Part shown: one piece after another, positions 34,725-41,184 of the stretch
Layout of the letters: every line of letters begins with the position of its first letter
Numbering within the stretch: position 1 is the first letter of the stretch
Source of the DNA: JAKQDH01 sp029558835
GTDB lineage: Bacteria > Planctomycetota > Phycisphaerae > UBA1845
Length of the DNA stretch: 64,000 nt
NCBI GenBank assembly: GCA_035356615.1
Contig: DAOQSN010000029.1
Coordinates: forward strand, 8,456-72,455
Direction: 5' to 3'
Translations under genes and position numbers: made by a program
The notes under the pieces: model-generated
Database searches by the model: none
Told to the model about the DNA's origin: nothing
What the model saw: only the letters and a program-made list of their open reading frames with translations

Positions 34725-35369
34725 ATGGGCCTCTTTGGACCGACCACACCGAAGACGGCGGCGCTGAGCTTCTTCGATTGGCTGACCCGGCGCAGGAAGC
34801 CGTTGTCGCGAATGACGCGGGCGGAGTTGCGACGCCAGGAGTTGCTGCTCGACAAGGACCGGACGCAACTGCTTAATCGCATCAGCAAGCTGGCGAAGGA
34901 GAAGCAGGAGCTCTTCGAGCGCGGGGCCGGGGAGAAGACGCCGGAGGTCCGGCGCGTCCTCGCCCAGGAGTTCGAGATGCGCACGACCGAGCAGCTTATG
35001 CTCGGGCGGCAGCTCAACATTCGCAGCAAGGAGCTGATGACGGTGTCGCGGCTGCGGATGCTGCGGGAGACGGCCGAGCGGGCGGGGCATCGCGGCCGGC
35101 TGGGCCTGGTGAGTGAGGCCGACATGCTGCGGCTCGGCAAGCTCATCGAGTCCGACGCGGTGCGCACAGAGGTCTACCAGGAGCGGCTCGACGAGATTCT
35201 GGCGCTGGGACGGGAGGTGGATGAGGGCTCCGCGGGACTCACGGCGGCCGGGCAGACCGTGCTGGACGTCTGGGAGAAGATGGACCGCGGCGCCATCACG
35301 GACCGCGAGGAAGGTTTCGAGGAAGCCGATCGCCGCGTGCGTGAGCGCCAGGCGGCGGCGGAGGGCTGA
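34725..35369 (+). CDS. Second ESCRT-III-like coiled-coil protein
   Basis: 214 residues starting MGLFGPTTPKTAALSFF, a short N-terminal stretch like the amphipathic anchor of Snf7/PspA proteins. A basic long helix (RRQELLLDKDRTQLLNRISK) and a second long helix (VRRVLAQEFEMRTTEQLMLG) form the expected hairpin. A third section (about 128-180) contains LIESDAVRTEVYQERLDEIL, comparable to alpha3-alpha4 of ESCRT-III. No membrane segment, no enzymatic motif. It begins 3 bases after the upstream ESCRT-III-like gene, so the two are co-translated partners. A generic coiled coil is the alternative. The adjacent repeat region follows. Confidence 0.55.
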   Translation: MGLFGPTTPKTAALSFFDWLTRRRKPLSRMTRAELRRQELLLDKDRTQLLNRISKLAKEKQELFERGAGEKTPEVRRVLAQEFEMRTTEQLMLGRQLNIRSKELMTVSRLRMLRETAERAGHRGRLGLVSEADMLRLGKLIESDAVRTEVYQERLDEILALGREVDEGSAGLTAAGQTVLDVWEKMDRGAITDREEGFEEADRRVRERQAAAEG

Positions 35370-35766
35370 CGTAGCGGGGTACCGGCTGCGCCGCGGGCCG
35401 CGAATGCAGAAGGCGGAATTCGGAATGCAGAAAGGCAGGCTGCACGCCCGTTGCATTCTGCCTTCGTCATTCTGCATTCCGCTCGGGTGGCCCAGAGCCC
35501 GTGGGCCTGGGGGAGTGATGAGCGCCGCGTAAGCCTTCCGCGCGACGGAGCGTGCTGACCAGCGACTGCGGTCACGGGAAGGCATGATACCCGACACGCA
35601 CGTGCAGGCGGAAACGGGGACAAGAGGATCTCAGATTTGAGATTTCAGATTTGAGATTCTGTCACCGGGGGTAACTCGGAGCGCGAGCCGACGGGGCTTT
35701 GTTCTTTACCCGTCCTCTCCCCGGTGGGAAGAGGGGCCGACGATGCGGTCGGGGGGATGCGGACCG
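35370..35766. repeat. Mosaic of dispersed repeats
   Basis: 397 bases of stacked elements with no gene: a GAATGCAGAA inverted repeat (35401-35484), a GGGTGGCCCAG element (35486-35530), a partial ACTGCGGTCACGGGAA palindrome near 35571, a TCTCAGATTTGAGATT tract (35630-35660) and a CCTCTCCCC hairpin (35714-35736). The same families recur in similar order at 39275-39739 and 55338-55581. Their insertion separates the ESCRT-like genes into blocks. Confidence 0.7.
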
Positions 35767-35973
35767 ATGCGTGAGCACTCGCGACCACTGCGACGCAGCA
35801 CCGACAACCGCGTCCTGGCGGGAGTATGCGGCGGTCTGGCGGAGTATCTCGGGCTCGACCCGGTGGCGGTGCGGGTGGCGTACGTGCTGCTGTCCATCCT
35901 CTCGGCGGGCTTCCCGGGAACGCTGGTCTACATGGTGCTGTGGCTTCTGATTCCGGAACGCGAGTACTACTGA
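35767..35973 (+). CDS. PspC domain protein
   Basis: 68 residues from the ATG at 35767. The protein is essentially one PspC domain: RSTDNRVLAGVCGGLAEYLG followed by the membrane segment VAYVLLSILSAGFPGTLVYM and the ending LLIPE. PspC is the inner-membrane sensor of the phage-shock response and is often encoded with PspA, an ESCRT-III superfamily member. Its place between ESCRT-III-like genes supports a membrane-stress role for the cluster. No PspB or PspF is present. Confidence 0.88.
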   Translation: MREHSRPLRRSTDNRVLAGVCGGLAEYLGLDPVAVRVAYVLLSILSAGFPGTLVYMVLWLLIPEREYY

Positions 35974-36010
35974 GTGGATTCTCGACCGGAAACAGGTGAC
36001 GTCCCCGGCC

Positions 36011-36152
36011 GGGTGGCATGGTCAAGTCGAGCGAAGCTCGGCGCCGCCATGCCTGCCCAGAGTGGAACGCATGCCGGCGCTCGCCCGGGGCGAGCTTGGG
36101 CATGCCACCCAGTAATCGGGGCATGCCACCCAGTAATCGGGGCATGCCACCC
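36011..36152. repeat. GGTGGCATG element with 21-bp triplicate
   Basis: The outer arms GGGTGGCATG (36011-36020) and CATGCCACCC (36143-36152) are complementary. Inside is a short palindrome (GCTCGGC type) and three copies of a 21-base unit beginning GGCATGCCACCCAGTAATC at 36099, 36120 and 36141. It is a member of the family also seen at 26856, 48367, 51525 and 56517. It ends 42 bases before the next gene. Confidence 0.75.
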
Positions 36153-36193
36153 TGGTCGGGTGGCTGGTTCTCCAGTGCGTGGAGCTGTCTGAC

Positions 36194-36802
36194 ATGGCCC
36201 TGTTCAAGAGTTCGGAAGAGCGGCGCATCGAGCGGGACATCCGTATCCGCCAGGGCATCCGGCGGATCGAGAAGTCGATCCGTGAGCAGGGGCGCTTTCA
36301 GGACGAGTTCGTCCGCAACGCCCGCGAGGCGAAACGCATCGGCGACACCGGGCAGTATGCGTTCATCCGGGCTTCGCTCCGCAAGACCGCGACCATCCGC
36401 AAGATGCTGGAACGCCAGTTGCTCAGCGTCAAGAACGCTTTGCTCATCAAGCGCCAGGCGGAGGCGACGGCGGACTTCGCCAAGAGCATGGGCCTGATGG
36501 CCGCCGAGATCGGCCGACTCTTCGGGGAGACGGACCTCATCAAGACCCAGGCGGACTGGGAGAAGGCGATGGTCCAGTCCCAGACGATGGAAGAACGCAT
36601 GAACCTGTTCCTCGATTCGATCGAGGAACTGGCCGCCCAGGACGTCGAAACGAGCGCGGCGGCCGAGGTCGTCAGCGACGACGAAATCGACCGGCTCATC
36701 GAAGCGGAAGAGGCGGCCGAGCAGCAGAAGGAAATGGACAAGCTCGCCAGCCTGAAGGCGGAACTGGATTCGCTCAAGGGCGAGGGAGAGAAGCAGAAGT
36801 AG
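36194..36802 (+). CDS. Snf7/ESCRT-III-like protein
   Basis: 202 residues from the ATG at 36194, with GGAG at 9 bases. Of the three this is closest to eukaryotic CHMP-type layout: short N-terminal stretch (MALFKSSEERR), long basic helix 1 (8-47), helix 2 (53-95, with SLRKTATIRKMLERQLLSVK), a junction at about 96-112 (FAKSMGLMAAEIGRLF, like the 'AKAMKGVTKAM' segment of CHMPs), helix 4 (115-149, TQADWEKAMVQSQTMEERMN) and an acidic end with SDDEIDRLIEAEE, like the MIT-interacting helix. The pI switches from basic to acidic, as in ESCRT-III. Direct interaction with the Vps4-like ATPase at 39740 is predicted, not shown. Confidence 0.65.
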   Translation: MALFKSSEERRIERDIRIRQGIRRIEKSIREQGRFQDEFVRNAREAKRIGDTGQYAFIRASLRKTATIRKMLERQLLSVKNALLIKRQAEATADFAKSMGLMAAEIGRLFGETDLIKTQADWEKAMVQSQTMEERMNLFLDSIEELAAQDVETSAAAEVVSDDEIDRLIEAEEAAEQQKEMDKLASLKAELDSLKGEGEKQK

Positions 36803-36967
36803 AATAGCGAACGTCGATGAGCGAATAGCGAATACGGAGGGGCAACGACGTTTGGCCGCGACGCGCTGCGAAGCGCGAGCAGTCGAAACACATGGTGCAG
36901 CGCGGCCAGCGCGTCGAGATGCTCGGGGCGACGGGAAATCGGGAACACGGGATTGTCTTCCTCAGAA
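36803..36967. repeat. Short intergenic region with GCGAATAGCGAATA repeats
   Basis: Copies of AGCGAATAGCGAATAC lie at about 36802-36840, matching (in the opposite orientation) the tract at 31077-31105. The next gene begins at 36968. Confidence 0.5.
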
Positions 36968-37612
36968 ATGCCAGCCAAGGTCGGGAAAACCGGTCGCCTG
37001 CGCAAGTGGCTGGGCCGCCTGGTGCTCGCGGTCATCGTGCTGGTTCTGCTGACGAAGCTGTTCGAGCCCGCGCTACGCCGCACGCAGCTCCTGCACGCCT
37101 GTGCCAGCGCGGATCGGCTGGTCGTGGACTTCAACACCTGGCCGGAGGACGTCCGGGCCAAGCTGAAACTTGAAGCGCAGCCGACGTATGACATCCGCGA
37201 CCGCGAGGCAATCCAGAAGCTCCTGGGTTTGCTGCGCTTCCAGGTGGATTGGATGAATGGATCGTGCAGGTGCTACGGAGACGTCGTGTTTCGTTTCTGC
37301 CGCGGGGAGCAGACGCTGGCCTCCGTGAGCCTGCATCACGACAAGAACCTGCGCTGGCGGGACGGCGCCTGGTGGGGTGACGCGACCCTGGTTGCGGAGA
37401 GTCGCACGGGGATCGATCAGTGGCTGAAGGACAACCACGTACCGTTCCGGCGGTCGGCGGGTGACATTACCGCGGCGGAGAACGAAACCCGGTCTTGCCC
37501 CGAGCCGACGCCGACGACGGCAGCAGGGCCGGTCGGCGCAGGCGCACAACCGGGCGCACAACCGGGCGCGGAAGCGGCGAACAACACTGAGGGGGCGCCA
37601 CCACCCGGCTGA
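36968..37612 (+). CDS. Membrane-anchored protein of unknown function
   Basis: 214 residues from the ATG at 36968 (an in-frame TTG lies 15 bases before). A basic N-terminus (KTGRLRKWLGR) precedes one membrane segment (LVLAVIVLVLLTKLF). The globular part to about residue 170 contains DREAIQKLLGLLRFQ, a CRCYGD motif and VSLHHDKNLRWRDG. The end is rich in Pro, Gly and Ala, probably disordered. No family recognised. It lies inside the ESCRT-like region, 24 bases before the DUF2723 gene, but no functional link is visible. Confidence 0.65.
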   Translation: MPAKVGKTGRLRKWLGRLVLAVIVLVLLTKLFEPALRRTQLLHACASADRLVVDFNTWPEDVRAKLKLEAQPTYDIRDREAIQKLLGLLRFQVDWMNGSCRCYGDVVFRFCRGEQTLASVSLHHDKNLRWRDGAWWGDATLVAESRTGIDQWLKDNHVPFRRSAGDITAAENETRSCPEPTPTTAAGPVGAGAQPGAQPGAEAANNTEGAPPPG

Positions 37613-37636
37613 GCGGAGCGTAGCGGGACGCTCCCG

Positions 37637-39274
37637 GTGAAGAACCAAGTGACGACGAGCGGATGCTTGGACCAGTGCTACGCAAGACGATCTCACCGTG
37701 GCAACGAGAAGCGATGGGTCGTTGTGATAACGGCCCTCGTCCTGGCGGCCGCCTGTGCCTGGTACGTGCCGCGCGGCGTCTGCTACGGCGACGCGGGCGA
37801 CCTGCAGACCGCGTGCGCGACGCTGGGGATCGCGCACCCGCCGGGCTACGTCGGGTTTGCGACCGTGGGGTGGCTGCTGTGTCGAGTGCTGTTCTTCATC
37901 GAGCCGGCGTGGGTCGTGTCGCTGGCGTGTGCCGCGTGTATAGTGGCAGCGCTGGTCCTGCTGGTGCTGTTGCTCATCCGTGGCGGGCTGCATCCCTTCG
38001 CGGCCGGGGCAGCCGTGCTGGTGCTGGCCGGGTTACGACACGTGTGGGCGAGCGCCGTGCTGCCCGATGCCGATGCGCCGGCGCTGGCCTGCCTGATGGG
38101 GGCGGCCTACCTGCTGACCGTGTACGCGCGGCGGCGACACTGGTGGCCGCTGCTGTTGGGGGCGGGGCTGCTGGGATTCGGGGCTGCAAATCGCCCACCA
38201 CTGCTGCTGGCCGTGCCGGGATTCCTGCTCGCGTGGATCATCATCGAGCGTCGCGCCCGGGCGGTTGGCGGGGAGACGATCGGCCGGTTGCTGGCGTCGC
38301 TGGTGTGCGCGGGCGCGCCGATCGCGCTGGTGGCGGCCCTCACGCTGGGCCGGGACTCCGCGGGCAATCCGTACAACTACATAGAGCACTACAACGAGCT
38401 GCATCGGGAGTTGCCGGGTCAGGACGCGGGCTTGAGTGCACGAGGGGAGCGTCTGCGCTGGCTGGTGACCGCCCGGCAATACCACGAGCTGACGAGTTCA
38501 GATTGGCAACAGGTGCGGGCCAGGTTTCGCTACCTGCGCCGGCAACTGGGTGTCTACGACGCGCTGCCGATGGCGGCCGTGCTGCTGCTGCTGGCGGGCG
38601 GGACGTGGAAGTTGATGCGGCGGGTTCCCGAGGACGCGTGCTGTGCCTGGGGCATCCTGCTGGGGCAGATGGCGTTTCTGCTGTACTACCGGACGGCGGT
38701 GCCGACGGCCGACCTGCTGCCGGTGATCTCGGCGGGGACGTGGCTGGCCGGGGCGGGATTCGCGGGGCTGCTCCCGCCCGAAGCGAGCTTGGCGGGATCG
38801 GAGGCCCAGGTGATCATCCGGGCACCACGGCTGCGCGCCTGCGTGGCGCTGGCGGCCATGATCACCGCCGGGAACTGGTTCGGCTATCGCGTCGAGACAC
38901 GTTCCGGGGTCGCTGCCGGGCAGGACGCCACGGGGTTCCTGGCTCGGGTCAGGTTTGCTGAGCTGCCGGCCGGGGCGGTGATCTTCGCCGATTGGAGTCA
39001 CTCCCGACCGCTGTGGTATGCCCGGTGGGTGACGAGCCGGCGGGAGGATGTGCGCATCGTCTCGGGCCGCGGCGTGCCGGAGGACCCGGCGTGGAGCGAG
39101 TTGGAGGCACGGCGGCAGGCGGAGGCGGGGCAACAAAGCGCGGTGAATACGCCGGTGTTCTGTACGGTTGACGGTGACGCACCGGCCGGGTGGCACCTGG
39201 TGGCGCACGGCCCGCTGTGGCGTCTGGAACGGGACAGGCCACCGTCTGCCGAGTCGCTTGAGGGTGAGAACTGA
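37637..39274 (+). CDS. DUF2723-type GT-C membrane glycosyltransferase-like protein
   Basis: 545 residues with about 10 membrane segments. The start is assigned to GTG at 37637. The first loop holds CYGDAGDLQTACATLGIAHP, the acidic motif in front of 'HPPG' that is typical of DUF2723 / protein O-mannosyltransferase-like proteins. The C-terminal part is soluble (about 420-545). These enzymes probably transfer a sugar from a lipid donor at the membrane; substrate unknown. It lies on the same strand as the flanking ESCRT-like genes, but a repeat mosaic separates it from the ATPase gene. A second GT-C-like protein is encoded at 43118-44956. Confidence 0.78.
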   Translation: MKNQVTTSGCLDQCYARRSHRGNEKRWVVVITALVLAAACAWYVPRGVCYGDAGDLQTACATLGIAHPPGYVGFATVGWLLCRVLFFIEPAWVVSLACAACIVAALVLLVLLLIRGGLHPFAAGAAVLVLAGLRHVWASAVLPDADAPALACLMGAAYLLTVYARRRHWWPLLLGAGLLGFGAANRPPLLLAVPGFLLAWIIIERRARAVGGETIGRLLASLVCAGAPIALVAALTLGRDSAGNPYNYIEHYNELHRELPGQDAGLSARGERLRWLVTARQYHELTSSDWQQVRARFRYLRRQLGVYDALPMAAVLLLLAGGTWKLMRRVPEDACCAWGILLGQMAFLLYYRTAVPTADLLPVISAGTWLAGAGFAGLLPPEASLAGSEAQVIIRAPRLRACVALAAMITAGNWFGYRVETRSGVAAGQDATGFLARVRFAELPAGAVIFADWSHSRPLWYARWVTSRREDVRIVSGRGVPEDPAWSELEARRQAEAGQQSAVNTPVFCTVDGDAPAGWHLVAHGPLWRLERDRPPSAESLEGEN

Positions 39275-39739
39275 GCGCCGCATGTGAACCCCTCTCCCTT
39301 CCGAGGAGAGGGGCAGTGGTGAGGGTGGCGGCGGGAGCAGGTGCTCCGGATACGACGACATGCTTACCCGCGACTGCGGTCGCGGGAAAGCCTCGCACCC
39401 GGGTGGCCCAGGTCCTTCTGGACCTGGGGGACTGATGAACGCTGCGGCGGTGCTTGGTGCGACCGATCATGCTTGCGCGCGATTGTCGTTGCTCGAAAGC
39501 GTGGCGGTCGGGCCGGAACGGAAGCGAGGAGAAAAGAATCTCAGATTTGAGATTCGGGATTTGAGATTCGACAGCGTGGCGTTGGGGCGTAGAGGCGAGC
39601 GCGAGACAATGTGGACTTGCCCCTCACCCAACCTCTCCCCGGAGGGGAGAGGGGGCAGAGAGATGACGCGGAGGGGAGATCAGCCAGGGCGGCGACCCGG
39701 AGTTGCATCGCGGGCGGGTTGCCTCACAGGACAGATGCT
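39275..39739. repeat. Mosaic of dispersed repeats before the Vps4-like gene
   Basis: 465 bases. In order: a CCCCTCTCCC/GGAGAGGGG hairpin (39289-39313), a CATGCTTACCCGCGACTGCG palindrome (39359-39395), a GGTGGCCCAGGTCC element (39401-39446), a TCTCAGATTTGAGATT tract (39538-39575) and a second CCTCTCCCC hairpin (39632-39652). Reading on from the hairpin is open in the ATPase frame, but the ATG at 39740 is the likely start because the upstream residues are repeat-derived. Confidence 0.75.
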
Positions 39740-40858
39740 ATGGCGGCTTCGTTCGCGGCATTTGAGCGTCTGAAGAGCAAGGGCGTGGCTGCCTATCAGC
39801 AGGGCGAGTACGGCGCGGCCAAGACGTACCTTGTCGATGCGGCCGAGTGCATGCTGGAACTGGCCGCCCAGGCCCAGACGCCGGAAACACGCCGCCAGCA
39901 GGAGCAGCTTGCCGCCCAGCTCATCGACCTGGCCAAGGACTGCGATCGGCAACGCAGCACGCCGGGCAAGCCGCGCTTGCGCCAGCGCGAGGCCGATGAG
40001 GAACGCACCAGCGACGCGGCCGAGTGGGTCGTGAAGGAAAAGCCCAACGTCGGCTTCGATGACATCGCCGGGCTGGAGGACGTCAAGCAGGAAATCCGGG
40101 TCAAGACGATCTACCCGCTGGCACATCCGGAACTGGCGCAGCGGTACGGCATCGCCCGCGGCGGCGGCGTGCTGTTGTACGGTCCGCCGGGCACCGGCAA
40201 GACGATGATGGCCAAGGCCGTCGCCCATGAGATCGACGCGACGTTCTTCCTGGTCAGCCCCGCGCAGCTTATGAGCAAGTGGGTCGGCGAGGCCGAGCAG
40301 AACGTGCGCAAGCTCTTTGACGCGGCCAAGACGGAGCCGATGTCCGTCATTTTCCTGGATGAGCTTGAGGCACTGGTACCGAAGCGCAAGAGCGACAGCT
40401 CGACGGTGATGCAGCGCGTGGTGCCGCAGATCCTGCAGGAACTGGAAGGTTTCGACCGCAGCGCGGAGCGGGCGTTGCTTTTCGTCGGAGCGACCAACAA
40501 GCCGTGGCTGCTCGATGAGGCGATGCTGCGGCCGGGGCGGCTCGATGCGAAGGTGTACATCGGTCTGCCGGACCCGGTGGCGCGCTACCGGCTGCTGGAG
40601 ATCCACTTCGGCAAGCGCCCGCTGGCGGAGGACGTGGACTTCGCCGAGCTCTGCGACAAGCTGGAAGGCTACAGCGGGGCGGACATCAAGAACATCGCCC
40701 TGGAGGCGGCCGAGCGACCGTTTCTCGAGGCGATCGGCGGCAAGGAGGCGCGTGCGATCACGCGGCAGGACGTGCTGGAGGTGATCGCGGCCAATCCGCC
40801 CTCCGTCCACCCCAGCGACCTGGTACGCTACGAGAAGTTCGCAGAGGAGGGGCGGTGA
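39740..40858 (+). CDS. Vps4-like AAA ATPase with N-terminal MIT-like domain
   Basis: 372 residues from the ATG at 39740 (AGGA upstream). Residues 1-70 look like a three-helix MIT domain (LKSKGVAAYQQGEYGAAKTY, LVDAAECMLELAAQ). The AAA core follows: VGFDDIAGLEDVKQEI, Walker A GPPGTGKT (148-155), the pore-loop SKWVGE, Walker B VIFLDEL (203-209), NKPWLLDEAMLRPGRLD with the arginines, and YSGADIKNI. The end, SVHPSDLVRYEKFAEEGR, matches the C-terminal helix of Vps4/katanin-type (meiotic clade) AAA proteins. No membrane segment or protease domain, so not FtsH. Predicted role: disassembly of ESCRT-III-like polymers from the same cluster. Confidence 0.8.
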   Translation: MAASFAAFERLKSKGVAAYQQGEYGAAKTYLVDAAECMLELAAQAQTPETRRQQEQLAAQLIDLAKDCDRQRSTPGKPRLRQREADEERTSDAAEWVVKEKPNVGFDDIAGLEDVKQEIRVKTIYPLAHPELAQRYGIARGGGVLLYGPPGTGKTMMAKAVAHEIDATFFLVSPAQLMSKWVGEAEQNVRKLFDAAKTEPMSVIFLDELEALVPKRKSDSSTVMQRVVPQILQELEGFDRSAERALLFVGATNKPWLLDEAMLRPGRLDAKVYIGLPDPVARYRLLEIHFGKRPLAEDVDFAELCDKLEGYSGADIKNIALEAAERPFLEAIGGKEARAITRQDVLEVIAANPPSVHPSDLVRYEKFAEEGR

Positions 40859-41184
40859 CTGACCCCTCGCCCCGTCGAGGGGTGCTGACTAACCCGTTGC
40901 CCCGTCGAGGGGCGTTGACCTGCCCCTCTCCCTTCCGAGGAGACGGGCAGGGGGGAGAGTGGCGGAGGCGAGGGGAGCAGAATCTCAGATTTGAGATCTC
41001 AGATTTGAGATGCCAGATTCGCGATCTCAGATTCGAGATTTGGCATTCGAGGTCCGAGACTCGGAATCTGAGATTAGAGGTTTGAGATTCGAGGCTTGAA
41101 AGCACGGGACTCGCGCTGAGATACGGGAGTGACTTGCACGGAAGAAATGCCCCGCTGGCGCGTGTGAGCGGGAGGTGAAGGACC
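40859..41184. repeat. Hairpin tandem and GATTTGAGAT iteron-like tract
   Basis: 326 bases. At 40859-40975: three tandem hairpin units with CCCCGTCGAGGGG or CCCTCTCCC cores (about 30-base period). At 40980-41100: about ten AT-rich degenerate units of TCTCAGATTTGAGAT / GAGATTCGAG. The same units occur in shorter tracts at 35630 and 39538. The ribosome site GGGAGGTGAAGG for the next gene is at 41170-41181. Confidence 0.75.

Noticed and set aside
36892..37173. 93-codon frame overlapping the membrane-anchored protein gene
   Set aside because: Its start MVQRGQRVEMLGATGNREHG looks protein-like, but the rest becomes Arg/Ala-rich and overlaps the better frame, which has a membrane segment; no ribosome site.
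39611..39739. Longer N-terminus for the Vps4-like ATPase
   Set aside because: The added residues come from a CTCTCCC-family hairpin and flanking repeat sequence; the MIT-like homology begins at the ATG at 39740.
39740..40858. FtsH-type protease
   Set aside because: It has no membrane segments and no zinc protease HExxH motif, and the C-terminal end matches Vps4-type AAA proteins.
40859..41100. CRISPR or plasmid-type iteron array
   Set aside because: Units are degenerate and variable in length, with no spacer diversity, no rep gene and no DnaA boxes nearby.
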